Below, piece by piece: positions 33,184 through 41,747 of a DNA stretch of 64,000 nucleotides. The notes beneath the pieces are model-generated. The model saw nothing but the letters and a program-made list of their open reading frames with translations. It was not told the DNA's origin and made no database searches. How positions within the stretch are numbered: position 1 is the stretch's first letter; each line of letters starts with the position of its first letter. This DNA comes from Fimbriimonadaceae bacterium. Lineage in GTDB: Bacteria; Armatimonadota; Fimbriimonadia; Fimbriimonadales; Fimbriimonadaceae. The DNA is taken from positions 1-64,000 of the forward strand of contig JAIBBE010000214.1 in NCBI GenBank assembly GCA_019694835.1, read 5' to 3'. Position numbers and translations under genes: made by a program.

Positions 33184-34712
33184 TATGCCCCGGACATTCG
33201 TCGCGCGAATTCTGGCCCCAGGATAGACAGGACATAGGCATCCAAGCCGACGAGCAGCACGAGTGGTGCGAGCCAACCCCAACGGCCGATCAGCCGGACC
33301 GATCCGACCCCAAGGCCGAGCGCGATCACGACGAATGCGGGGTAGAGGTAGCGAGCCTGACCCTGGAAGTAAGTCAAGTTGAACTGGACGAATTGGAGCA
33401 GGACGATGACGAGGAACGTCGCGCCGATCCAATGGACCGCCCGAATCGCCTTGTCTTCCCCTTTCAGCGACAGCACCCAACCGATAGCCAGCAACACGAA
33501 TGCCGCCGTCAGGAAACGGTACAGCTTTTCGGGGAGGAAAACATCCATGTAGCCAAACGCTCCGAAGAACGACCGTAGCGTCCACCACCCGACCATGTCG
33601 AGCCAGTATCTCGCCGGGCCGATGCCATCGATGAACACGCTCGCCTGTGGGTTGCCAACGAATGCGGCGTTGAAGGCCTTGAGGGCGAGCGGATCGCCGT
33701 AGAGTCTTTGGTTGCGCATCCACCACGGCAAGGCGATGAGCAAGGCGGGCAGGATAGCCATCGCGAAGGCGAGCACCTTCGGATTGAATCCCCCTTGTAC
33801 CGCTGGCGTCTCGCCGGCATCTGGTCCCACACCGTCAGCCTGCGCCCCCTCCCTAACCCTCCCCCGTTTCGGGGGAGGGGATTTTTGTACCGCTGGCAAC
33901 TTGCCGGCGTCCCCTTCTTCACCTGTTCGCAAACTCTCGCTCTTACCTCTCCCCCCACCCCTCTCCTCCGCCGCGTTCGATTGCGACTCAGTAGGTTTGG
34001 CGGGCGCAGGAGAGGGGAGTCCAGACTTCGTTAGGACGATCGCGACCATGACGGTCGGAATCAACGCCAGTGCGCTCGTCTTGGTTAATAGTCCAAGCCC
34101 AATGAGCACGCCGATCGTCACCGAACGCCTTACCGTCCAGCCATCTCGAACCGATAGCGCCATCAACGCGAACGCCCACGTGCAGATCAGAATGAGCAAG
34201 GGGTCGTTGCCGACGGCCGCGTTGAGGGCGATGAACATCGGCATCAACCCAATCGCTGCGGTAGCCAAAGCGACAGATTGGACATCCAGCCGCGAACCTC
34301 GGAAGCCCCACAACGCGGCAAAGTACAGCCCCATGATGGTGCCGCCGCCAATCAGGATGTTGAGAAATCGCAGCTTGAAGCCGTCGTTCGGCTCGGCCGG
34401 ATTGCTCCCCGTTACCGCACACCAGCCCGTAGCCAGCAGATAGTAAAGCGGCGGCTGGTGGCTCTGGTAGGTCTCGCCGAGGTCTGGCGCACCGGGGACG
34501 AGAATGGGAAAGCCCTTGCCTTCGCGAAGACCGACAATGTAATTCGCATGCTGTCGCTCGTCGGGCGCGCCGACATCGGGGACCGGCATCGGCTTGCCCG
34601 CCAGCCGTTGGTTCATCAGAACGCCCGCCTGGCGGTACGGTGTGGCCCGTGCGTAGAGGATCGCGAACACGAGGTAAAAGCCGACGATCGCCCAAATCGC
34701 GTAACGAGTCAT
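33183..34712 (-). CDS. GT39-like polytopic membrane glycosyltransferase with in-frame repeat insertion
   Basis: 509 residues, about ten membrane helices. The first loop carries the Asp-Glu pair (VGAPDERQHANY) and SHQPPLYYLLA seen in ArnT/PMT-type lipid-linked sugar transferases. Residues about 232-306 (33797-34019) are encoded by repeat DNA and give a low-complexity hydrophilic insert between helices (such as AEERGGGRGKSESL and SPPPKRGRVREG) without breaking the frame. Whether the protein tolerates it is unknown. Acceptor and donor unknown; secreted polymer or lipid modification inferred. Confidence 0.75.
   Translation of the reverse strand: MTRYAIWAIVGFYLVFAILYARATPYRQAGVLMNQRLAGKPMPVPDVGAPDERQHANYIVGLREGKGFPILVPGAPDLGETYQSHQPPLYYLLATGWCAVTGSNPAEPNDGFKLRFLNILIGGGTIMGLYFAALWGFRGSRLDVQSVALATAAIGLMPMFIALNAAVGNDPLLILICTWAFALMALSVRDGWTVRRSVTIGVLIGLGLLTKTSALALIPTVMVAIVLTKSGLPSPAPAKPTESQSNAAEERGGGRGKSESLRTGEEGDAGKLPAVQKSPPPKRGRVREGAQADGVGPDAGETPAVQGGFNPKVLAFAMAILPALLIALPWWMRNQRLYGDPLALKAFNAAFVGNPQASVFIDGIGPARYWLDMVGWWTLRSFFGAFGYMDVFLPEKLYRFLTAAFVLLAIGWVLSLKGEDKAIRAVHWIGATFLVIVLLQFVQFNLTYFQGQARYLYPAFVVIALGLGVGSVRLIGRWGWLAPLVLLVGLDAYVLSILGPEFARRMSGA
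33797..34019. repeat. compound repeat inserted in frame in the GT39-like gene
   Basis: Contains family A halves at about 33797-33823 and 33887-33910, a CCTCCCTAACCCTCCCCC/GGGGGAGGGG palindrome at 33843-33880, and a family B pair at 33944-34019. Length is compatible with an open frame, and flanking codons rejoin hydrophobic helices on each side. The same blocks are intergenic at 21.1, 23.5, 29.2, 30.5 and 32.4 kb. Confidence 0.8.
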
Positions 34713-34732
34713 CGGGGATATGCTACCGCCGA

Positions 34733-35491
34733 TTATTCCAAGTCACGATAAACGGTCCAGCGCCGCCAGAGCGGCGAGCCATACCGGATCGCATTGCGGG
34801 GGTACCTGCGGGTACTCGAATCACCATGGACCATATTCGCGCCCTGGCGGTGCTGCGTCCCGAAGTCGTCGCCATTGGAGGCACTAGACCCCGGCAGGAA
34901 CAATCCGTCGTTGCGGGTGATGACATCCTCATCAACGAGGAGGAACGTTGACGAAGGGAACGAAACGGAGGACTCCGAAAGTCCCATTTGACCCGTGCCG
35001 CCGCTGCGGAGCGAGATGTAATCGCCGCCGAACCAGCGATTCATGGTGTAAGTGACCCGCTGACGCTTTGAGTCCATCGACTGTCCACCCCAGCGATAGC
35101 GACCCGTTTGGAAGGTCGGGCAACGATAGACGTCTTCGTTCTTCACGTAGGTGTAGAGCGAACCACGGACCGGATCGGCAATGCTGCAGAGGTCATTGCC
35201 CCAGCCGTCGATCATCGTGCAGGGCGGATTGGACGTTCCCGCTGCCGGATTGGCCCCACTCAACACCCAGCCCGCACACGGATAGCGATCGCAATAAGGG
35301 CTCGGGTAGTTGCCGTCGAAGTCGGCAAGATACATCACCATTCCCGTGCCCAACTGCTTCATGTTGCTGAGGCAGGTCGTGGCCCGCGCCGACTCCTTCG
35401 CTTGGGCGAATACCGGAAATAGGATCGCGGCGAGGATTGCGATGATCGCGATCACCACGAGCAACTCAATCAGGGTAAAGGCTTTGCGCAT
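34733..35491 (-). CDS. prepilin-like protein with type IV N-terminal methylation motif
   Basis: 252 residues beginning [20 protein letters not shown], the prepilin peptidase site and helix, followed by [24 protein letters not shown] typical of the DUF1559-like proteins abundant in Armatimonadota and Planctomycetota. The globular part has several Cys and an [11 protein letters not shown] stretch near 225 matching the H...G..N..DG end of that family. Likely exported as a pseudopilin; function unknown. 20 bp upstream of the GT39-like gene on the same strand. Confidence 0.85.
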   Translation of the reverse strand: MRKAFTLIELLVVIAIIAILAAILFPVFAQAKESARATTCLSNMKQLGTGMVMYLADFDGNYPSPYCDRYPCAGWVLSGANPAAGTSNPPCTMIDGWGNDLCSIADPVRGSLYTYVKNEDVYRCPTFQTGRYRWGGQSMDSKRQRVTYTMNRWFGGDYISLRSGGTGQMGLSESSVSFPSSTFLLVDEDVITRNDGLFLPGSSASNGDDFGTQHRQGANMVHGDSSTRRYPRNAIRYGSPLWRRWTVYRDLE

Positions 35492-35578
35492 CTTGGAACT
35501 CCAAAACGCCAGTATAGCGCCACATCGCCCCCAAGGGACCCATGCCCAATCTGCTTTGAGCCATAATAGGGACCGTTT

Positions 35579-35655
35579 GGCGGCGTAGCTCAGTTGGTTA
35601 GAGCGAGCGGTTCATACCCGCTAGGTCAACAGTTCAAGTCTGTTCGCCGCTACCA
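35579..35655 (+). tRNA. tRNA with CAT anticodon (elongator Met, or Ile2)
   Basis: 77 nt including encoded CCA. Acceptor stem GGCGGCG pairs with CGCCGCT (first pair G-U), D-arm GCTC AGTTGGTTA GAGC, anticodon stem AGCGG/CCGCT with loop TTCATAC, T-arm AACAG TTCAAGT CTGTT. It lacks the three G-C anticodon-stem pairs and C1-A72 mismatch of the initiator, so it is elongator Met, or an Ile2 tRNA whose C34 is modified to lysidine; sequence alone cannot separate these. Confidence 0.92.
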
Positions 35656-35660
35656 CCCTT

Positions 35661-38513
35661 TCAGTCCCCCACTTCCCCGTAGTTGGCGCTGAGGATCGCG
35701 TAATCGGCGATATCGACACTCTCGTCACCGTTGAGATCAGCCTCCTCGATGTAATTCAGGTCACCCGGACCCGAACCGTAGGCATAGGATAGCTGCGCGT
35801 AGTCACCGATGCCGACTTCATTGTCCCCGTCGACGTCGCCGTTCGTCAGGGAGAAGTCCAGGCTCGTCACACTTTTGGCGCCAGAGCTGAAGAAGAGATT
35901 ATCGACGCGTGCATTTCCATTCGTTCCTGTTGGACGGCCTTGATACATCTCGAAAGAATTGATCCCTCGTGGATCCGAATGGGTGAAACTTCCAGAGAAT
36001 AGACTGCCATTGTCGATACGCACTCGGTACGCGATGGACCCCGCCTTCTTCACCATCGTGCCTGAAATCGTGTGAAATGGGCCGGGGGTCATCGTTCCGA
36101 TCAAAGAGATCGTGCCACCTGTGTTGGCCCAAGCGTAGACATTGCTGGTGCCGCCTGGACCCGTTCCAAAGTCGACGATGATCGCCAGCGAGTCCGCGTA
36201 ATTCTGGCCAGGATCGTAGGGTGCCGTCGCTGGTGAAAAGAAGAAGTAGTACTCATTGCCCGTGTTCGCAGCGATTTGGCTGACGTCAAACGAGAAGTGC
36301 AGAACCTGACCCGGTTCCTGCAACTGGGGCGCAAACTCTCGAATGACGTCGGTCGTGGCATCAAGCCGAGCCGTACCGGCGACGACCGGCGAATCGCCGG
36401 CGGTGGCGTTCCACTTTGACCACACTCCACCTGAAACAACGCTCAGGTCACCGCTGGCGTACGCAAAGGGCTCATCTGCGCCGCCTAGCGTAACGGTCCT
36501 GGCTTGTCGCAGCCAATGGGTGCCTTTCGCGCCGATCCTAACGGTCTGTCCGAGGGGCTGCTGTGTGAGGAATGAGTACGTCCCGTTTCCCAGGGGTGCC
36601 TCGTGGGTCTCAAGGAGATTGCCGCTCAGATCGGTAACGTCGATTTGAACAGCCTGCAAGTTCGTATCACCGACATAGTCGCGTAAGCTGAGGGTCCCGG
36701 TGACGAGTCGGAATCCGGTACCGATCAGGCTCTGATTGTTCATCACGATCGCCAAGTCATCAATGTCGACGACCCCGTCCGCGTTGACATCCGACGATGT
36801 GATCGCGTTGGTTCCACCTCCAGTCCCGAGTTCTTCCGTAACCTTGGTCACGTCGGCTAGGTCAATCGTGTCGTCGCCAGTTGCATCGCCATTGACGAGG
36901 GACGCTGCACTGACGACCGTACCGTCGATATTGGGAACCGTGAGAGTCTGGCTCAGGAAGGTGTCGAACTTAAAGCCAATCTTCAGCTGTGAAACCCCCT
37001 CGTAGGCGTCGATCGGCAGATCGATCGCTCCTGTTTCGCTTACTCGCACAGCGACGGAATCGAGCTGGGCACCGGTCGAAGCATCCGTGATGTGACATAT
37101 CGCTCCCGAGCTTGAGATGTGCGGATACCACCCGCGTACAATTGATCCGATGTTGATGCGGACGTGAGGACCCATAACGAGTCCGCAGGCCTCCATGCTC
37201 GGCAAGATCCGCAAGAAGATGGCGTAGAGGAAGTTCTCCTCCTGAATCATTGCAGTAAAGCCGAGTGCAACCATGTCGCGAGCCTCCCGAAAGCCGTCGG
37301 CAAGCGCCAGCAGCTCTTGCGAGACCTGAGGACCTCGGGAGGGCATGAGCGACGGGAGCCGGGTCGACAAGTCCGTCAGCGCCAACCGTCCGTTTTCCCA
37401 AATGAGCGGGTTGGTGGGCAGTACCCCTGTCGCGAACTGGAGCGAGGCACCCTGAAGCGAGTCACGCAGCATAGCCAGGTCGTTGGCAATCGGACCCAGT
37501 TCCGGATCCGGTTCGGCAAGGTTGACCGATTCGACCTCGAGCCTAAGCGCCTCGAATCGGGTCGAAGCCGCTGCAAACATCGGCGCGTAGTATTGAAGGC
37601 GTGCTGCCAAGCTGCTAAAGCTCGGAACGGTCTCCACCATTGGATCGAGATCTTGAGCGGCAGTTAAGAAGGTCGATCTGAAGTCGGTAGCTTGAGACCA
37701 GTTTCGGCCCCCATTGTCAGACTTTGCCGCACCCGCACCGCGCATTGCCCGACCTCCTTGGCCGGCGCGCCGAATGGGTGGTCCGTTATGGATGGCGCCG
37801 TCAATAGGAATAATCTCGGGCCCCATATCCGGTGGCTTGATGCTGGCCGTTTGATCGCCGTAATGAGCCCGGCGGATGAACGAGAGCGTCCACGGACCGA
37901 GAGGTATGCAGATTCCCGTATTGACGAGGCGTCGCTTTCTTGTCAGGAACAGGCACATCGCCGTCCTCGTTTCGCAACGAACGTTGGGCAGGCAACACCA
38001 CCGCTCCCAGCAGTCCCCTGCCGAAACCCACGGAGTGTAAATCGCCCAAGCTACGCCAAAGCAGCGGGTTTGGCGTACGATTGCCCAGAACGCTCCTCCA
38101 CCGCCGGCGCCTGGAGGTGGACCGATGATGGGGTCTCGGACTGGACCGATGTTATTCCCGTTGAGCGTCCAGTTCGCGTTGTTGATCGAGAGCGGCCCGT
38201 TGATGGAATAGACCCAGAAGCTCACGACCGCGCCGGGTTCGACGCAGGGCATTCCCCAATCGATCGTGACGGTGTTTGTGACCGTTCCATTGGACGGTAC
38301 GGATGGCAACGGACAGGGCGGAGCCACCACGGATTCGGGAGCGACAAAGACATGACCACCCGTGTTGATGAACGTCACGTGGAGATCCGATGCGGGAAGG
38401 CCCGTCGTGTTTTTCACCCTGACGAGCTGGATATCTTCCGCCCTCGCGGAAACGCCAGTTGATACGAGCAAAATGAGTAATCCAAGTCGCGCCAGACGAA
38501 ACACCGTAATCAC
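35661..38513 (-). CDS. large secreted protein with two dockerin-type repeats
   Basis: 950 residues with signal peptide (LGLLILLVSTGVSARA). Two dockerin/EF-hand-type Ca-binding pairs: NGDATGDDTIDLADVTK with DVNADGVVDIDDLAIV at about 550-600, and NGDVDGDNEVGIGDYAQL with DLNGDESVDIADYAIL at the C-terminus. Between them lie carboxypeptidase-regulatory-like and lectin-like beta domains (AVQIDVTDLSGNLLETHE, HFSFDVSQIAANTGNEYYFF). The N-terminal region is Cys-rich. No cohesin gene is in the window, so the dockerins may serve as structural Ca-folds rather than a cellulosome. Function unknown. Confidence 0.8.
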   Translation of the reverse strand: MITVFRLARLGLLILLVSTGVSARAEDIQLVRVKNTTGLPASDLHVTFINTGGHVFVAPESVVAPPCPLPSVPSNGTVTNTVTIDWGMPCVEPGAVVSFWVYSINGPLSINNANWTLNGNNIGPVRDPIIGPPPGAGGGGAFWAIVRQTRCFGVAWAIYTPWVSAGDCWERWCCLPNVRCETRTAMCLFLTRKRRLVNTGICIPLGPWTLSFIRRAHYGDQTASIKPPDMGPEIIPIDGAIHNGPPIRRAGQGGRAMRGAGAAKSDNGGRNWSQATDFRSTFLTAAQDLDPMVETVPSFSSLAARLQYYAPMFAAASTRFEALRLEVESVNLAEPDPELGPIANDLAMLRDSLQGASLQFATGVLPTNPLIWENGRLALTDLSTRLPSLMPSRGPQVSQELLALADGFREARDMVALGFTAMIQEENFLYAIFLRILPSMEACGLVMGPHVRINIGSIVRGWYPHISSSGAICHITDASTGAQLDSVAVRVSETGAIDLPIDAYEGVSQLKIGFKFDTFLSQTLTVPNIDGTVVSAASLVNGDATGDDTIDLADVTKVTEELGTGGGTNAITSSDVNADGVVDIDDLAIVMNNQSLIGTGFRLVTGTLSLRDYVGDTNLQAVQIDVTDLSGNLLETHEAPLGNGTYSFLTQQPLGQTVRIGAKGTHWLRQARTVTLGGADEPFAYASGDLSVVSGGVWSKWNATAGDSPVVAGTARLDATTDVIREFAPQLQEPGQVLHFSFDVSQIAANTGNEYYFFFSPATAPYDPGQNYADSLAIIVDFGTGPGGTSNVYAWANTGGTISLIGTMTPGPFHTISGTMVKKAGSIAYRVRIDNGSLFSGSFTHSDPRGINSFEMYQGRPTGTNGNARVDNLFFSSGAKSVTSLDFSLTNGDVDGDNEVGIGDYAQLSYAYGSGPGDLNYIEEADLNGDESVDIADYAILSANYGEVGD

Positions 38514-38680
38514 CCCAACCTCTGAAAATAACCAGGCAATCCAACAACATCATACAGCACTTTTTGAGCACCGCAGCGAATAATCTTAACAAATCGTTCA
38601 TGTCGAATCCTCTCAGTTCGCACAAACTGACCGAATCGACCCTGCCTCGTGTCCGTCCGACTTTCTGGAGTTCGTCTGCC
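38514..38680. promoter_or_regulatory. divergent promoter region
   Basis: 167 bp between the dockerin gene (leftward) and a prepilin-like gene (rightward). A+T-richer than neighbours; promoters for both must lie here, but no box can be assigned safely. A frame open from 38564 is an in-frame upstream extension of the pilin gene and carries no pilin signal. Confidence 0.35.
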
Positions 38681-39475
38681 ATGCGAAAACGCGCCTTCAC
38701 ACTCATTGAGTTGCTCGTCGTCATCGCCATCATCTCTATCTTGGCGGCCATCCTCTTCCCTGTTTTCAGCCAAGCCAAAGCGACCGCAAAGCAAATCGCG
38801 TGCATGAGCAACATGCGTCAGCTGGGGTTCGCGATGAAGCTGTACCTGGGCGACAACGACGATACTTGGTTTGGAGCCGCCACTTATTCACCGTTGCCCG
38901 GCTATGCGCCCCAGGAAGTCTGGCTAGGATTCGACAACAACAATGGTCCCCTGTCCGGAGGCTTCTACGGGCTCGTCTACGAGCCCGCGCGAAATCCTGT
39001 GCGGCCAGGTCCGATCGACCCGTATCTGAAGTCGCAGGAGATCAAGCGGTGCCCGAGCATGCCGAATACCTGGCAGTCGTCATATGCCCTCAATTGGTTC
39101 AATCCGGGAAGCACATCGGCGTACTACGCCACGAACCCAAATGCACAGGGAAACGAATTTGGCCCTGCGGCCGCGACGTTCAATGTGGCTCCCGACGGAA
39201 GCTACTCCATGACAGGGACGAGCGATTCGCAAGTGGAAGCGGCGGCCAACACTCTGGTTGCATGGGAGCATAAGTATTCCGCGCCCATGTGCAACTTCCT
39301 TCAACCGCGGGATTGGTTCAACAGCCCTCCCCGCGACGACGCCCTGGAAGCTCACTTCCATTTCCTACATCGGGGCGGATCGAACACGATTTGGGCGGAC
39401 AGCCACGCGAAGCGACTGGTCTACGGTCAGCTTCGACGTCCGATGTTCTCCTCGCGAAAGGACATCTACCCCTAG
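38681..39475 (+). CDS. prepilin-like protein with type IV N-terminal methylation motif
   Basis: 264 residues from ATG 38681, chosen because it places [20 protein letters not shown] at the N-terminus as in other prepilins. DUF1559-like: FPVFSQAKATAKQIACMSNM after the helix and HFHFLHRGGSNTIWADSH at the end. A paralogue of the protein encoded at 34733-35491; both start with nearly the same 25 residues and then diverge. Probably exported by a type II/IV-pilus-like machine not in the window. Confidence 0.85.
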   Translation: MRKRAFTLIELLVVIAIISILAAILFPVFSQAKATAKQIACMSNMRQLGFAMKLYLGDNDDTWFGAATYSPLPGYAPQEVWLGFDNNNGPLSGGFYGLVYEPARNPVRPGPIDPYLKSQEIKRCPSMPNTWQSSYALNWFNPGSTSAYYATNPNAQGNEFGPAAATFNVAPDGSYSMTGTSDSQVEAAANTLVAWEHKYSAPMCNFLQPRDWFNSPPRDDALEAHFHFLHRGGSNTIWADSHAKRLVYGQLRRPMFSSRKDIYP

Positions 39476-40083
39476 GCGGCTTGGTCGAGTAGATAGCTTG
39501 AGAGCACGCCATAAGCCGACCCTGAGAACTCGACGAACTCCAGAGCCATGGCGCTCTCTTCTTCCGAGGCCCGAACTACGAGAGCCAGCCCCCGCGCGGC
39601 GGCGTTGTTGATCGAGCACTGCCACTGCAGCAACGTGCCTGGAGGCATCACTTGAGTCGCCTTCACCCAGCCACCCGCCTGGCTCAGCTCGAGGAACTCG
39701 CCGCTGAAGCGGTCGAGGATCAACTCGCTTTTCGCATCTCCGATGGCCGCGAGCTTGACGGGCAGATTGACCGAAGCGCGCTCTGCGCGGCGTCGATTCG
39801 TGCTTTCCCACTGATCGGCAGCAAGAGTGAGCATCCACTGGCTTCCAGACTTGCTGATCTTCTGGACCAAGGCATCGGCCTTCAGTACGGAAAGGTTGTT
39901 GTGGCCAAGCAGCAAAACCATTTCGCCGCGCCGGATTCCCCCCTCGAATGGAATGCTGATCATGAGGGGCGAATAGGAGCGGAGAGTGCCCGGAATCGCC
40001 ATCGGCGAACCATCCTGCTGGGCCACGACCGTGATCAATGAGCCCAGGTCTACGTTGTCGATCGACGCTGGCTGCGGTTGCAT
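39472..40083 (-). CDS. PilZ-domain-like protein
   Basis: 203 residues from ATG 40083; the longer frame upstream lies within repeat DNA and is rejected. The middle has RRRAERASVNLPVKL, matching the RxxxR c-di-GMP-binding start of PilZ, preceded by a YcgR-like barrel (LITVVAQQDG...GIRRGEMVLLL). The [DN]xSxxG motif is degenerate (DRFSGEFLELS), so c-di-GMP binding is uncertain. Its last codons overlap the stop of the prepilin-like gene on the other strand. Confidence 0.65.
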   Translation of the reverse strand: MQPQPASIDNVDLGSLITVVAQQDGSPMAIPGTLRSYSPLMISIPFEGGIRRGEMVLLLGHNNLSVLKADALVQKISKSGSQWMLTLAADQWESTNRRRAERASVNLPVKLAAIGDAKSELILDRFSGEFLELSQAGGWVKATQVMPPGTLLQWQCSINNAAARGLALVVRASEEESAMALEFVEFSGSAYGVLSSYLLDQAA

Positions 40084-40124
40084 AGGGCGATTATCGGCAT
40101 AATTGCGGGCTTCTTTAGGCAGCG

Positions 40125-40444
40125 CCCAAAGTACTTTCGCCGTCCCGGCGAATCCCCTGAGTACTGCGGGGTGTTCCGCTTTCCCGATCTGAAGGCCGCG
40201 AAGTAGCGGCACGCAGCGCGTCGGAACGAACCAACCAAGGGCTGCCGGGATGCCACGGTGGGTCGTGATTCCTAACGGCGATACGACTCCAACTTTGTCG
40301 AGTTTTCCTGACCACTGAGACCCGGTGGTGCGTGGTAGGGTACGGCAATACGATTCCGACCCTAGTCGAATCTCCCTGACTAGTTTGAACCGGTGGAGCG
40401 ATGGAGGTCTCCGGGATTCGCCGGGACGGCGAAAGTTCTTTGGG
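40125..40444. repeat. 32-bp inverted repeat flanking a non-coding block
   Basis: Arms at 40125-40156 and 40413-40444 are reverse complements with one mismatch (core TTCGCCGTCCCGGCGAA, itself palindromic), about 256 bp apart, upstream of the saccharopine-dehydrogenase-family gene and of the PilZ-like gene on the other strand. No ORF of its own is convincing. It has the shape of a small non-autonomous mobile element or a palindromic intergenic repeat pair; no target-site duplication was identified. Confidence 0.7.
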
Positions 40445-40532
40445 GGACTGCATCGGCGGCTCAAAGGGGGCCAAAGGTATCCTTTCTTCAGAGCAGACGC
40501 ACCTCCGACAGCGTCGCCGGAGATTCAATTTT

Positions 40533-41687
40533 ATGAAAAAAACCTACGCCATCTTGGGCGCGGGCATGCAGGGTACTGCTGCCGCCTATGACCTCGCCAA
40601 GTTCGCCGACCCCGAGAAGATCAAGCTTGGTGACTTGTCTTTCGATCAGGCCAAGCACAGCGCTTGGCGCGTCAACGACCTCATTGGTTCCGCCATCTGC
40701 GAGCCAGCCCAGGTCAACGCTCTTGATCCGACGAACCTCTCCAAGTTCCTCGAGGACGTCGATGTGCTGCTCTCGTGCGTGCCGTATTGGATGCACCCCA
40801 AGATCGCCAAGATCGCTATCGAAACGAAGACCAATATGGTCGACCTCGGAGGCAACACCGAGGTCACCATGGAAACGCTCAAGATGGATGAGTTGGCCAA
40901 GGACGCGGGCGTAACCATCGTCCCCGACACCGGCCTTGCCCCCGGACTGGTCAACAACTTGGGCTGCTGGCTGATGGAGCACTTGGACACCGTCGACTCA
41001 GTAAAGCTCTATTGCGGCGTGCTTCCCCAGAATCCCAAGCCCCCGTTCAACTACAAGTTGACATTCAATGTCGAGGGTCTCGTCACGGAGTATGACTACA
41101 AGGCCGTTGTCGTTCGCAACCACGAAATCGCCCTCGTCGACACGCTCGACGAACTCGAAAAGCTCCAGTTCGACACGTTTGGCGAGATGGAGGCCTTCAC
41201 GACCTCCGGTGGCACCAGCACCGCACCCTACACCTTCAAGGACAAAGTCAAGAACTACGAGTACAAGACGATCCGGTTCCCCGGCCACTGTGAGCGCATG
41301 CGCATCTTCAAGGACTTTGGCTTCTGGAACGAGGACGAGATCGAGGTCGCCGGCAAAACGGTCGTCCCGCGTCAACTCTTCTACAAGGTCTTTGGCGAAG
41401 CGCTGGCCAAGTTCGAGGACAAGGACCAATGCCTGGTGCGCGCCGTTGGCGTGGGAACCAAAGACGGCCAGCCCAAGACTCTCCAGATCGACATCTTCGA
41501 CAAGGAGTGCGAGGTCACCAACTTCACGTCGATGGAACGCCTAACCGGCTTTTCCACTGCGATCTATGCCAAGGCCATCGCCGAAGGCCACATTCCTGTC
41601 GGGTGTGTCCGCTATGAGACTGCGCTAACCGGTCTCTACTTCGTCGAGGAGTTGCAGAAACGCGGTATCCAGCTTAAGTTCAGCTGA
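40533..41687 (+). CDS. saccharopine dehydrogenase-family oxidoreductase (lysine dehydrogenase-like)
   Basis: 384 residues from ATG 40533. N-terminal Rossmann fold with YAILGAGMQGTAAAYDLAKF (GxGxxG), then VPYWMHPKIAKIAIE, NMVDLGGNT and PDTGLAPGLVNNLG, the usual core of this family. C-terminal substrate domain is present with FPGHCERMRIFKDFGF. Members act on lysine, saccharopine or carboxynorspermidine; the length and the GLAPGLVN motif resemble lysine 6-dehydrogenase, but substrate is not proven. Confidence 0.85.
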   Translation: MKKTYAILGAGMQGTAAAYDLAKFADPEKIKLGDLSFDQAKHSAWRVNDLIGSAICEPAQVNALDPTNLSKFLEDVDVLLSCVPYWMHPKIAKIAIETKTNMVDLGGNTEVTMETLKMDELAKDAGVTIVPDTGLAPGLVNNLGCWLMEHLDTVDSVKLYCGVLPQNPKPPFNYKLTFNVEGLVTEYDYKAVVVRNHEIALVDTLDELEKLQFDTFGEMEAFTTSGGTSTAPYTFKDKVKNYEYKTIRFPGHCERMRIFKDFGFWNEDEIEVAGKTVVPRQLFYKVFGEALAKFEDKDQCLVRAVGVGTKDGQPKTLQIDIFDKECEVTNFTSMERLTGFSTAIYAKAIAEGHIPVGCVRYETALTGLYFVEELQKRGIQLKFS

Positions 41688-41704
41688 GCCCCCAATCCCG
41701 GTTG

Positions 41705-41747
41705 CTCGCGCTTCGCCAGATTACTCCTGGCGAAGCGCGAGTTATTT
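41705..41747 (+). terminator. intrinsic terminator after the saccharopine-dehydrogenase-family gene
   Basis: Perfect 15-bp stem CTCGCGCTTCGCCAG / CTGGCGAAGCGCGAG with 7-base loop, starting 17 bp after the stop, followed by TTATTT. It overlaps the last codon region of hrcA on the other strand, so it may end both transcripts. Confidence 0.8.

Noticed and set aside
33184..33726. N-terminal extension of the response regulator frame
   Set aside because: Extension overlaps the upstream gene in another frame; the receiver domain begins at 33183.
21115..34019. Repeats considered as a CRISPR array
   Set aside because: Copies are kilobases apart, paired as inverted repeats and not regularly spaced; no cas genes.
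40084..40464. N-terminal extension of the PilZ-like gene
   Set aside because: Composed of repeat DNA; true start 40083.
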